This document shows positions 49,221 to 57,576 of a DNA stretch of 64,000 nucleotides, one piece after another (the stretch's first letter is position 1; each line of letters starts with the position of its first letter). This stretch comes from Mycobacterium colombiense. GTDB taxonomy: Bacteria > Actinomycetota > Actinomycetes > Mycobacteriales > Mycobacteriaceae. The notes under the pieces were generated by a model. That model was not told the origin of the DNA. It did no database searches and saw nothing but the letters and a program-made list of their open reading frames with translations. The translations under genes were made by a program, and so were the position numbers. The DNA lies in NCBI RefSeq assembly GCF_003284975.1, contig NZ_QMEU01000003.1, positions 1 to 64,000 of the forward strand, in the 5' to 3' direction.

Positions 49221-50126
49221 TCAGCTGGACGGTGGCTTGTCAAAGATGTTGGGATACAGCACCGCTTCCTTGAACGACGTCTCGATCTCGGCGAATGCGG
49301 TCGGGATGTCCCACGTCCCCGACGCCGACACGATCTCGCGTTCGACGACCGGATTGGACATCAGGCTGATCCGCCCGTTCCCGGCGAAGATCACGCGCCG
49401 GTTGAGCCAGTCGGACTGCTCGCTGGCCAGATACACGACCGGCGGCACGCAATTCTTCGGCGAAAGGCGAACGTTCGAGTCCGAGTAGTCCATGCTGCCG
49501 CCGCCCTTGATGCCCTGCGTCATCCGGGTGCCCGCGATCGGCGCAACGGCGTTGCAGCGCACCCCGTAGTTGCGCAGCGCGTTGGCGCACGAGAAGGTCA
49601 GGCCGACGATGCCCATCTTGGCCGCGGCGTAGTTCGGCTGGCTCGGCGCGCCCTGCAAGCCCGACATGGATGTGAAGTTGATCAGCCGGTACTGCCCGCC
49701 CCGGTTCTCCCGCCACCAGGCCGCCGCGTGGCGCGTGACGTTGAACGTCCCTTTGAGGTGCACCGACACCACCGCGTCCCAGTCCTGCTCGCTCATCTTG
49801 AAGACCATGCCGTCCCGGAGGATCCCCGCGGCGTTCACCACGACGTCCAGGCCGCCGAGCGTCTCGGCGGCGTGGCCGATGAGATCCGCGCATGCGGCGA
49901 AGTCGGTGATGTCGGTGGTATCGGCGAATGCCTTGCCGCCACGGCTCGTTATGGTCGCCGCGACGCTTTCGGCCGGACCGGAGTCGTGTCCGGTCCCGTC
50001 GACGCTGACGCCCGCATCGGAGACCAGGACCGTCGCGCCCTCGGCGGCCAGGCCCTCGGCCACCGCGGCGCCGATTCCCCGCCCGGCGCCGGTTACCAGC
50101 GCGGTACGTCCGTCAAGCACACCCAT
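49221..50126 (-). CDS. Short-chain dehydrogenase (MFE2/HSD17B4-like)
   Basis: A 301-residue SDR: TGAGRGIGAAVAEGLAAEGA nucleotide motif, VVNAAGILRDGMVFKM (which resembles the peroxisomal multifunctional enzyme type 2), catalytic Ser in FTSMSGLQG and YxxxK in NYAAAKMG. It probably oxidises a 3-hydroxyacyl-CoA in the beta-oxidation sequence encoded here. A 7-bp inverted repeat lies 32 bases upstream of its start, so it may have its own promoter. Its start is followed upstream by a crotonase gene 76 bases away. Confidence 0.88.
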   Translation of the reverse strand: MGVLDGRTALVTGAGRGIGAAVAEGLAAEGATVLVSDAGVSVDGTGHDSGPAESVAATITSRGGKAFADTTDITDFAACADLIGHAAETLGGLDVVVNAAGILRDGMVFKMSEQDWDAVVSVHLKGTFNVTRHAAAWWRENRGGQYRLINFTSMSGLQGAPSQPNYAAAKMGIVGLTFSCANALRNYGVRCNAVAPIAGTRMTQGIKGGGSMDYSDSNVRLSPKNCVPPVVYLASEQSDWLNRRVIFAGNGRISLMSNPVVEREIVSASGTWDIPTAFAEIETSFKEAVLYPNIFDKPPSS

Positions 50127-50157
50127 GGTCAGTCAACTCCCATCCCGTCTGGCTAGC

Positions 50158-50185
50158 ATACAGAACAGACACACAAAATCTGTAT
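50158..50185. promoter_or_regulatory. Inverted repeat in front of the SDR gene
   Basis: ATACAGA (50158-50164) and TCTGTAT (50179-50185) are perfect 7-bp arms separated by 14 bases, in the 75-bp gap between the SDR start and the crotonase stop. The position suits an operator for a TetR-type regulator. The binding protein is unknown. Confidence 0.4.
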
Positions 50186-50201
50186 AGCTGTTTAGTTCAG
50201 G

Positions 50202-51098
50202 CTACTCGAACCCCCACTCGGCATAGCGGCGTTCGAGTTCGGCCATCGCCTCCCGGCCGCCACGGGCACCGCGTTCCTTCATGAAGTTGAACTCGTCGTC
50301 GCGCCACATAAGGTTGCTGAATACCGTGTGGCCCATCGGAACCCAGTCCCCGAACTGCGCCATCCCGACGGCGTGCCAGAACGCGATCAGGGCGTGCTTT
50401 CCCACCATCAGGCCGTCGGCGGAGTGGTGAGCGATGGCGCGGGCATACCGCAACGCTTCGTCGCGGAGCCGGTCGGCGGGGACCACGGACGCGGCCACCC
50501 CCCACTCCCGCAGCTCGGTTGCGGTCACCTTGCGGCCGGTGATCATCGCCTCGTAGCCGCGGTTGGGCCCCAGCTTGAGCAGCGCGAGCGGCATGGCCGT
50601 GGAGAACCCGGCGAACCCGATGCGCGCCTGGGGGCGGGCGAGGTACATGTCATCGGAGGCGACGAGGATGTCGGCGGCCAGGGCGAGATTCACCCCGGCG
50701 CCCAGCGTGGCTCCCTGGCAGCCGGCGATCACCGTCTTCGGGAACTCCAGCCAATTGGTGAGGTGCCGGTGCAGGCGTCGGGCGTTGCCCAGGCGCGCGG
50801 TCTGCGGCAATCGCGCGCCCTTGCGCAGCCCCGCTTCCTCCACCGGGAGTCGGCGCACGTCGTCTCCGCTGCAGAAATCCTTGCCCTCGGCCAGCAATAC
50901 GACGACCTTGACCTGGTCGTCGTCTTCGGCGCGGTCGAGGCGCTCCTTGAAGAGGCGATGCATGCCGGGCGACAGGATGGCGTTGCGCCGTTCGGGCCGG
51001 TTGATAGTGATCTGCGCGACGTGCGGTTCGACGATCTCGTAGCGGACCCAGTCCTCATCGACGTCGAATTCGCCGTCAGCGGCGGCGTCGTTGCCCAT
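50202..51098 (-). CDS. Crotonase-superfamily protein lacking both catalytic Glu
   Basis: A 298-residue crotonase. The oxyanion-hole segments are FCSGDDVRRLP and GCQGATLGAGVNLALAADI. The positions of the two hydratase Glu are N137 and Q157, exactly 20 residues apart, so standard hydration is unlikely. It could be an isomerase, hydrolase or C-C hydrolase, or an acyl-CoA binder like EchA6. It heads the minus-strand group and is divergent from the SRPBCC gene across 76 bases. Confidence 0.85.
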   Translation of the reverse strand: MGNDAAADGEFDVDEDWVRYEIVEPHVAQITINRPERRNAILSPGMHRLFKERLDRAEDDDQVKVVVLLAEGKDFCSGDDVRRLPVEEAGLRKGARLPQTARLGNARRLHRHLTNWLEFPKTVIAGCQGATLGAGVNLALAADILVASDDMYLARPQARIGFAGFSTAMPLALLKLGPNRGYEAMITGRKVTATELREWGVAASVVPADRLRDEALRYARAIAHHSADGLMVGKHALIAFWHAVGMAQFGDWVPMGHTVFSNLMWRDDEFNFMKERGARGGREAMAELERRYAEWGFE

Positions 51099-51120
51099 CC
51101 GCGCTCCTTCCCGCGCTGGC

Positions 51121-51136
51121 AGTACACAAGTACACT
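51121..51136. repeat. Tandem 8-bp repeat AGTACACA/AGTACACT
   Basis: AGTACACA (51121-51128) is followed directly by AGTACACT (51129-51136) in the 76-bp region between the two divergent halves of the island. It includes two GTAC palindromes eight bases apart. It is the only symmetric element in that region and a candidate control site. Confidence 0.4.
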
Positions 51137-51174
51137 AGTCGATCAACTGTCACATCGGGTGATACGGTCGGCGA

Positions 51175-51606
51175 ATGCCAACATTCACGGTCACCAAGCG
51201 GCTCGCCGCGCCACCGGACGCGGTGTGGGCCGTTCTCGCCGACTTCGGCAACGTCGACTGGATCCCCGGACCCAGCGATGTCAGGGTCGACGGTGAAGGG
51301 CCCGGCATGCGGCGGTTCATCGCCGCGAGCACGGAGAAGCCGGTCATCGAGACCCTGATCTGGATCAAGCCCGACGAGCGCGCGCTGTCGTACGAGATCG
51401 CCAACAATCCGATGCCGGTCAGCCGCTTCGTGGCGGTGAACACCGTGACCGGGAGCCCGGACGCCGCGGAGGAATCAATCGTGGTCTGGGACATCGACTA
51501 CGAGCCCATCGGTGATGATGCCGCCGCACGCGGTGCCATGGAGTCCGTTTACGGCTTGATGGCGGGCTGGGTGCAAGACTTCGCCCAAGCGAGTCGATCC
51601 CAATAG
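51175..51606 (+). CDS. SRPBCC-family protein
   Basis: A 143-residue START-like protein: FTVTKRLAAPPDAVWAVLADFGNVDWIPGPSDV, then strands to VVWDIDYEPIG and a C-terminal helix ESVYGLMAGWVQDFAQ. Its cavity probably binds a hydrophobic pathway intermediate; some family members are cyclases or hydrolases. It is the first plus-strand gene of the island and ends 42 bases before the amidohydrolase gene, separated by an operator-like palindrome. Confidence 0.85.
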   Translation: MPTFTVTKRLAAPPDAVWAVLADFGNVDWIPGPSDVRVDGEGPGMRRFIAASTEKPVIETLIWIKPDERALSYEIANNPMPVSRFVAVNTVTGSPDAAEESIVVWDIDYEPIGDDAAARGAMESVYGLMAGWVQDFAQASRSQ

Positions 51607-51611
51607 AACAC

Positions 51612-51630
51612 TTAGACAGAAAATGTCTAA
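51612..51630. promoter_or_regulatory. Perfect inverted repeat TTAGACA-N5-TGTCTAA
   Basis: TTAGACA (51612-51618) and TGTCTAA (51624-51630) flank GAAAA. The 19-bp palindrome lies between the SRPBCC stop and the amidohydrolase GTG start (51649), the usual place for a repressor site. Size and symmetry fit TetR-type operators. Confidence 0.55.
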
Positions 51631-51648
51631 TGGTTTAGGATTGTTCGA

Positions 51649-52959
51649 GTGATTGATCCTCTCGATCTGGTACTGATCAGCGTCGACGACCACACCGTGG
51701 AACCACCCGACATGTTCGTCGGCCGGGTGCCCAGCCGCTTCGCCGAGGACGCGCCGCGCATCGTCGAGGACGCCGACGGCGTGTGTTTCTGGGTGTACGA
51801 CGGCCTGCAGCTGCCGAACATCGGGCTCAATGCCGTCGTGGGCCGGCCCAACGACGAATGGGGATTCGAGCCGTCACGGTTCAGCGACATGCGGGCCGGG
51901 TGTTACGACGTGGACGCCCGAGTGAACGACATGGACGCCTCCGGTGTCCTTGCGTCACTGTGTTTCCCGTCGTTCCCGACCATCTCGGGCGCGCTGTTCA
52001 CCTACCGCGGCGACCGCGACGTGTCCGAGGCGATGGTGCGCGCCTACAACGACTGGCACATCGAGGACTGGTGCGGCCGGCATCCCGACCGGTTCATCCC
52101 GATGGGGATCCTGCCCTTGTGGGACCCAGCCCTGGCCGCGGCCGAAGTGCGGCGGCTGGCGGGGCGCGGCTGTCGCGCGGTCACAGCGCCGCAGCACATC
52201 GGAAGTTACGGGCAGCCGCCCTGGCAGGATTCGCACTGGGATCCGCTGTGGGAGGCGATTTGTGAAGAGAACACGGTGGTGAACATCCACATCGGCACGG
52301 GGGGCGGGTTGCCCGTGCCGTCGGACCTGACGACCTATCTGGCCTACAACTCGATGCTGCCGATCGATACCCAGCGTTTCGTGGCCGACCTGTTGTTCTC
52401 GCCGATCGTGCGGAAGTTTTCGTCCATCAAGTTCTCGCTGTCGGAAGGCGGCATCGGGTGGATTCCGTTCCTGCTGGAGCGCTTTGAGGACATCTACTCG
52501 CGCCAGCGAGCCTGGACGGGGGACGACCTGGGTGACGGACTGAGCCCGAGCGACGTGTATCGCCGCAACTTCATGTCGTGCTTCATCCGCGACCGGGTCG
52601 GCATCGAGATGCGGGATCGCATCGGGGTGGAGACCATCTGCTGGGAGATGGACTACCCGCATTCGGACAGCAGCTGGCCGGACGCGCCCGAGCAACTCGC
52701 CGCCCAGTTGGAGGGCTGCACACCCGACGAGGTCGAGGCGATCACTTGGCGCAATGCGGCCCGCGCCTTCGGCTACACCGGCGTCGAGCGACGGGGCAGG
52801 GAACACTGCACCGTCGCGGCGCTGCGGGAAAGAATCGCCGGTCTGGATCTGTCGGCGCCGAAGGTGGACGCCGGCCGCGCGCCCAGGGCGGGCGCTACCG
52901 CGATCACCTACGGCGACATGAAGGTACGGATGGCGTCGATCCTTCGCGGTGGGGCGTGA
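51649..52959 (+). CDS. Amidohydrolase-family (ACMSD-like) metal-dependent enzyme
   Basis: A 436-residue TIM-barrel hydrolase of the amidohydrolase-2 group. Metal-site blocks are ISVDDHTVEPPDMF at the N-terminus (Asp-x-His-like), NIHIGTGGG mid-barrel, and EMDYPHSDSSWPDAPEQL near the C-terminus. The group includes decarboxylases and ring-opening hydrolases; this branch often accompanies acyl-CoA dehydrogenase and CoA-transferase genes in mycobacteria. Its start is GTG 51649, and its stop overlaps the next start as GTGA. Confidence 0.88.
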   Translation: MIDPLDLVLISVDDHTVEPPDMFVGRVPSRFAEDAPRIVEDADGVCFWVYDGLQLPNIGLNAVVGRPNDEWGFEPSRFSDMRAGCYDVDARVNDMDASGVLASLCFPSFPTISGALFTYRGDRDVSEAMVRAYNDWHIEDWCGRHPDRFIPMGILPLWDPALAAAEVRRLAGRGCRAVTAPQHIGSYGQPPWQDSHWDPLWEAICEENTVVNIHIGTGGGLPVPSDLTTYLAYNSMLPIDTQRFVADLLFSPIVRKFSSIKFSLSEGGIGWIPFLLERFEDIYSRQRAWTGDDLGDGLSPSDVYRRNFMSCFIRDRVGIEMRDRIGVETICWEMDYPHSDSSWPDAPEQLAAQLEGCTPDEVEAITWRNAARAFGYTGVERRGREHCTVAALRERIAGLDLSAPKVDAGRAPRAGATAITYGDMKVRMASILRGGA

Positions 52960-54149
52960 CCGAACCGGATTACGGGGTCGTCCTCACCGAGGCCGATCGA
53001 CGGTTTCGTGACGAGGTTCGCGCCTTCCTGGCATCGGCTCTCACGGCCGACATCCGCGGCTCCGCTCGCGCCGAGGCCGACCGGCTGCAGCGAATGCGCC
53101 TGTGGCAGAGCCGGCTTCACGACGCCGGTTTGGCAGCGATCTCCTGGCCCGTGCAATTCGGCGGTCGCGGCGCCACCCCGGTGCAGCAGCTCGTCTTCAA
53201 CGCCGAAATGGCCGCAGCGCATGCGCCGGAGCCCATCAACCGCAGCGCCGTCAATCAGCTCGGGCCCACCATCATTCAGTGGGGTACCGACGAGCAACGC
53301 CACCGCTATCTGCCGAAAATCCTTTCGGGCGAACAAGTGTGGTGTCAGGGCTTCAGCGAGCCCGACGCGGGCAGTGATCTCGCCGCTCTGAAGACCAGGG
53401 CCGAACTGTGCGACGACGAGTTGGTCATCACCGGCCAGAAGATCTGGACGTCCAAGGCGCAGTATGCCGACTGGATGTATATCCTGGCGCGCACCGATCC
53501 GACGGCGGAAAAGCACCGAGGAATCAGTTACATCCTTGTGCCGCTGACCGCGAGCGGAATCGAGGTGCGCCCGATCCGCCAGATCACCGGGCAGGCCGAG
53601 TTCAACGAGGTGTTCTTCGATTCGGTGCGGGTGCCGCTCGCGAACGTGCTCGGGCCACTGCACGGCGGTTGGCAGGTGGCGAAGTCCACGCTGGGCTACG
53701 AGCGGGTGGGCCAAAGCCGCACCCATCGCATCGAACGGCGGCTGGGAATCCTGGTCCGGATGGCACAAGAACAGGGGGCGCTGGGGCACGAAGGCTGCGA
53801 CGACGGTTACGCGGCCGATCGGATAGTTGGGTTCGCCGCGCGAGTAGAGGCGTTACGTCAAATTGCCGCCCAGGCAACGGCTGCCGGCGTCCGCGGTGTC
53901 AGTCCCGGACCCGAAGCGTCGGTGGCCAAGCTCATGACCTCGGAGGTCGACCAAGCCATGGCCGACTTCGGCCTCGACCTCGCCGGACCGGGGGGCACCC
54001 TGGAGCGCGGCTCGGTGGGGGCGACGAAGAACGGCAACGTCGCACAGAGCTACCTGCTGATGCGGGCCGCGACATTCGGCGCGGGCACATCGGAGATCCA
54101 GCGCAACGTCATCGCCGAGAAACTGCTGGGGTTGCCCCGTGACCCCTGA
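52956..54149 (+). CDS. Acyl-CoA dehydrogenase, first of a pair
   Basis: A 397-residue FAD acyl-CoA dehydrogenase. It has the N-terminal helical domain, the beta domain with GFSEPDAGSDLAALKTRA and GQKIWTSKAQYADW, and the C-terminal block FGAGTSEIQRNVIAEKLLGLPRD. The residue matching the MCAD catalytic Glu is Ala in GAGTSEIQ, as in several mycobacterial FadE proteins. It is probably the alpha partner of an alpha2beta2 complex with the next gene (11-base overlap), as known for steroid-side-chain FadE pairs. Confidence 0.9.
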   Translation: MTEPDYGVVLTEADRRFRDEVRAFLASALTADIRGSARAEADRLQRMRLWQSRLHDAGLAAISWPVQFGGRGATPVQQLVFNAEMAAAHAPEPINRSAVNQLGPTIIQWGTDEQRHRYLPKILSGEQVWCQGFSEPDAGSDLAALKTRAELCDDELVITGQKIWTSKAQYADWMYILARTDPTAEKHRGISYILVPLTASGIEVRPIRQITGQAEFNEVFFDSVRVPLANVLGPLHGGWQVAKSTLGYERVGQSRTHRIERRLGILVRMAQEQGALGHEGCDDGYAADRIVGFAARVEALRQIAAQATAAGVRGVSPGPEASVAKLMTSEVDQAMADFGLDLAGPGGTLERGSVGATKNGNVAQSYLLMRAATFGAGTSEIQRNVIAEKLLGLPRDP

Positions 54150-55224
54150 CGGTGTGACGTCGTTGAGCGAAATCGCAGACAGCGCAGAGGAACTCGCCCG
54201 GCTTCGCGCGACGGCCGACGATATCCTAAGAAGGGTGTGGACGCCTCAGGCGTGTCGGGCCTTGCTCGACAGCCCGGGCGCGGTGTTCGACCGCCAGCTG
54301 TGGCAGACCGTCACCGACGCGGGTTGGGCCGACGTCTTGGTCAGCGAGACCGTCGGCGGGGGAGGGGGCGGCCTGCGCGAACTGTGCGTCTTCGCCGAGG
54401 CCGCCGGCGCCGCGTCGGCACCCGTCCCGCTCACCGCGGCGGCGGTCGCCGGGTGGTGCGAGGACCGCTGCGCCGAGGGCGTCAGCCTGTTGCTACTCGA
54501 GCGCGGTGAGCGTGCCGCGACGGGCGTCTCGGGGATATGGCAGCTCGTGCCGTACGGCGCGGTCGCGACCAGGCTGCTGGTCTGTGCGGGCACGGGGGAC
54601 GCCACGGTTCTTGGCTCGGTCAAAGCCACCACGCCGGGGGTGCTCTGCGAACCGGTGACCCCGCTCGACCACAACCCGGCAGCGCGAATCACGTTGAACA
54701 ATGCGCCCATTCGAGTCATCGAGTCGGGCGAGGGTGCCGGACGTCGCCACCGCGAGGCGGCCCTGCGGAATTGCGTTGCTCAGGTGGCCGAACTGGTCGG
54801 CATCGCGGCGGCCGCCAATGCCGCCGCAACCGAGTACGCAAAGCTCCGCGTGGCCTTCGGCCGCCCGATCGGCGCCTTCCAAGCGATCAAACACCGCCTG
54901 GTCGACCAGCGATGCGCGATCGAAGTGGGGCGTGCGCTCGTCAACCGGGCTGCCGACGCCTGCCAGCAGCAGCATCCAGACGCCCCGGCGCTGGTATCCC
55001 TCGCCGCCTACTGGGGCATCGACGCGCTACGGGCGGTGCCGGCAGGCGCGACCCAGGTGTTCGGCGGAATCGCTTACACCTGGGAGCACGACGCGCACAT
55101 CTACCTGCGCCGCGCGGCGAGCGCGGCGGCGAGCCTCGGGCCCCGCGCCTACCACCGCGATGTGGTCACGCGCTGGCTGATCGCGCGCCATCCCGCCGGC
55201 GACGCAGGACCGAGCGGGAAATGA
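54139..55224 (+). CDS. Acyl-CoA dehydrogenase, second of a pair
   Basis: A 361-residue, shorter acyl-CoA dehydrogenase. The C-terminal FAD/substrate blocks are clear: RVAFGRPIGAFQAIKHRLVD and QVFGGIAYTWEHDAHIYLRRA. The N-terminal and middle domains are degenerate; residues 70-75 are a Gly run. It is likely the partner subunit of the upstream enzyme. GTG start 54139. Its stop overlaps the CoA-transferase ATG by four bases. Confidence 0.87.
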   Translation: MTPDGVTSLSEIADSAEELARLRATADDILRRVWTPQACRALLDSPGAVFDRQLWQTVTDAGWADVLVSETVGGGGGGLRELCVFAEAAGAASAPVPLTAAAVAGWCEDRCAEGVSLLLLERGERAATGVSGIWQLVPYGAVATRLLVCAGTGDATVLGSVKATTPGVLCEPVTPLDHNPAARITLNNAPIRVIESGEGAGRRHREAALRNCVAQVAELVGIAAAANAAATEYAKLRVAFGRPIGAFQAIKHRLVDQRCAIEVGRALVNRAADACQQQHPDAPALVSLAAYWGIDALRAVPAGATQVFGGIAYTWEHDAHIYLRRAASAAASLGPRAYHRDVVTRWLIARHPAGDAGPSGK

Positions 55225-57356
55225 CCGTCGTCGGTCACGCGACATTTTTGTCCGGCGTCCGGGTTCTCCAACTCGGCGATGGGATCGCCGGTTCGGCGGC
55301 CGTGGCGCTGCTGGCTGACCTCGGAGCCGACGCTACCAAGGTGGCGGGTCGTGCAGCGCCCGCCCGAGTGGGGCCGGTGATCGCCGCTGCGGCCGGTCCC
55401 GTGGCGGCCATCGACCTCACCCTTGATCGGCGCAAGCAAATACTCGAACCGGGCCGATATGCACCGGCATTCGGCAACGAATACGACATCGTGATCGTCG
55501 ACCACGGCGTTGCCGTCACACCACCCACAGCCGAGGGCGCGGTCGTCGTTATGGTCACCCCGTTCGGCCTCTACGGGCCGCGGTCGTCGCAACCCGGCGG
55601 CGAGCTCGTCGCCCAGGCCGCCGGTGGCATGCTCGCCACGATCGAGGGGGCCGACGGAGCGCCCGTACCGGCACCGGGCTATGTGGCTCTGAAGGCGGCC
55701 GGCGCGGTCACGGCGCTGGCGGCATTGCATGGCCTCGACCGGCGCAATCTCGGCCGCGGGTCGATGCTCGTCGACGTGTCGGTGCAGGAGGCGGTCGCAT
55801 TCACCGCGGCCCTTCCGGAATGCGCCCACGTGCTGTACGGGTGCCCCGGACGGGCGGGCAGCGGGCGTTATCTCGCGCCGTCGGGGCTCTTTCCCTGCCG
55901 CGACGGCATGGTCCGCATCACCGCGGTCGAGAACCACCAGTGGCGGGGTTTACTTGCGGCGCTGGATCATCCGGCATGGGCCCGCGGTCTCGACGAACGC
56001 CAGGCTCGCATCGACCACGCCGATCTGATCAACCGACACGTAACGGCATGGGCGGCAACGCACGACAAGGAGGAGTGCGCGGCAACACTCCAGGCTCACG
56101 GCGTGCCATCGACGCCGGTGAATGCCGCCGAGGAGATCCTGACATCACCGCAATTCGCCTTTCGCGGAACTCTTTCGACGACGCAGCTCGGCGGCGTCGA
56201 CCTCGCGGTGCTTGACTCGCCATGGCTCACCGACGTCGGACGACGGTCGGATCGCCGTCGCACCGGCCGCCTCAGTGACTTGCGGGTCGCCGAATTGACC
56301 CACGTCTTGGCCGGGCCCATCATTGGTGCGCTGCTCGGCGCGATGGGTGCCAAGGTGTTGCGGCTCGAAGACCCTCAGCGCCTCGACATATATCGGCGCA
56401 CGGGCCCCTTCGCCCGGGGCGAGCCCGGCGTCGACCGCGGTGCGTATTTCGCGGTTGCCAATCACTCCAAGCAGAGCCTGTTGATCGACCCCGCACGCAC
56501 CGTGGACGACGTCGCGATGGCGCTGTCCGACGCCGACGTTCTCATCGAAAACGTCGGCAACGCTCGGCTCGCCAGACTGGAGGTGGACCCGGCCGAGAGG
56601 GCCGATTCGGGGATGCTGGTTCTTCGGGTCTCAGGCTTCGGCTCGGAGGGTCCCATGGCCGGATATCGGGTCTACGCCAACAATGTTCAGGCCTATGGCG
56701 GGTTGGCTGGCCTGACCGTCGGACCCGATGGGGCACCGGCGCGACTCGGCACCGTGATCGCCGACCCGCTGTCCTCGGTCGTAGCGGCCGCCGTGGTCGC
56801 GGCGTGGGCCGTCGGCCCGTCGCGTGACACCGGCGCCGTCATCGACCTCTCCATGGCCGAGGTGGTCGCGTCCACCGTGGCCGAGTTCGTCGCCGCAGCC
56901 GCCGCTCCGGGTGGCTGTGACGTCGGCGATTGCGCACATCGCGGCGTCTATCGCGCCGCCGACGGACGTTGGGTCGCCGTCGAGATCGCGGAGCCCGATG
57001 AGTGGGAACGCCTGACGGAATTCACTGCGGTAAAACCTCATTCGCGGCATCCCGCGGTGGTGGAGAAGCTGGCGGATATGGTTGCCGCCGCGTCGGCCGA
57101 CGATGTCGCGGCACGTCTGAGCGCGTCGAGTTTGCGCGCCGCGCCGGTGCAACGGGCCGAGGACCTGGTTGTAGATCCACATCTGGCGATCCGCGAATTC
57201 TTTCCCGAGATCGCCCACCCGGACCCGGACATCGGTACCGCCCGCCTTGTGGGGTTGCCATGGCGATTCGCCGGTCAAGGGCCCGTTCGGCTCATGCCGC
57301 CGCCGGCCCTGGGCAATGCGAACGCGCACGAAGGAGGCATGACCAATGTCCGCTGA
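55221..57356 (+). CDS. Double-length CaiB/BaiF (class III) CoA-transferase
   Basis: A 711-residue protein made of two CaiB modules in tandem: residues 1-345 (SGVRVLQLGDGIAGSAAVALLADLGADATKV start) and 350-711 (DLRVAELTHVLAGPIIGALLGAMGAKVLRLE start). Class III transferases form an acyl-CoA bond through an Asp nucleophile. By eye-alignment of the GxxGP...PGxD region this position is E128 in module 1 (QPGGELVAQA) and A486 in module 2 (VYANNVQA). It should activate the pathway's acid to a CoA thioester, if module 1 works with Glu. It overlaps the OB gene by 11 bases. Confidence 0.88.
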   Translation: MTVVGHATFLSGVRVLQLGDGIAGSAAVALLADLGADATKVAGRAAPARVGPVIAAAAGPVAAIDLTLDRRKQILEPGRYAPAFGNEYDIVIVDHGVAVTPPTAEGAVVVMVTPFGLYGPRSSQPGGELVAQAAGGMLATIEGADGAPVPAPGYVALKAAGAVTALAALHGLDRRNLGRGSMLVDVSVQEAVAFTAALPECAHVLYGCPGRAGSGRYLAPSGLFPCRDGMVRITAVENHQWRGLLAALDHPAWARGLDERQARIDHADLINRHVTAWAATHDKEECAATLQAHGVPSTPVNAAEEILTSPQFAFRGTLSTTQLGGVDLAVLDSPWLTDVGRRSDRRRTGRLSDLRVAELTHVLAGPIIGALLGAMGAKVLRLEDPQRLDIYRRTGPFARGEPGVDRGAYFAVANHSKQSLLIDPARTVDDVAMALSDADVLIENVGNARLARLEVDPAERADSGMLVLRVSGFGSEGPMAGYRVYANNVQAYGGLAGLTVGPDGAPARLGTVIADPLSSVVAAAVVAAWAVGPSRDTGAVIDLSMAEVVASTVAEFVAAAAAPGGCDVGDCAHRGVYRAADGRWVAVEIAEPDEWERLTEFTAVKPHSRHPAVVEKLADMVAAASADDVAARLSASSLRAAPVQRAEDLVVDPHLAIREFFPEIAHPDPDIGTARLVGLPWRFAGQGPVRLMPPPALGNANAHEGGMTNVR

Positions 57357-57576
57357 TCGTCCCGCTACCGTGTGGGCCTCGACTTTCGTTCCCGGGAAGT
57401 CACCCATCCCCGGGTACGGTGAGAACGGTTACAGCGTCGCCTGGGTCGACACCCGCGACGGGCGGCTGCAAGTGTTGGTGTCCGGGCCTCGTCCGGCCCC
57501 CGGCGCCGTCGGCCGCGTCATCGAGAAGACGCTGGGGGACAACACCATCGTTCTGTTCGAGTCGGAACCAGCATGA
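57346..57576 (+). CDS. Mini DUF35/OB-fold protein, thiolase partner
   Basis: A 76-residue protein that corresponds to only the OB half of DUF35 proteins: IPGYGENGYSVAWVDTRDGRLQVLVSGPRPAPGAVGRVIE. The N-terminal zinc ribbon with four Cys is absent (there are no Cys at all). DUF35 proteins are obligate partners of thiolase-fold enzymes (for example BbsA with BbsB, ChsH2 with Ltp2), and the next gene is such an enzyme, overlapping by four bases (ATGA). Confidence 0.75.
   Translation: MSADRPATVWASTFVPGKSPIPGYGENGYSVAWVDTRDGRLQVLVSGPRPAPGAVGRVIEKTLGDNTIVLFESEPA

Noticed and set aside
54537-55220. Upstream extension of the CoA-transferase frame (to 939 codons)
   Set aside because: The first 228 codons are an Arg-rich shadow of the acyl-CoA dehydrogenase gene; the ATG at 55221 with a four-base overlap and an immediate CaiB N-terminus is the real start.
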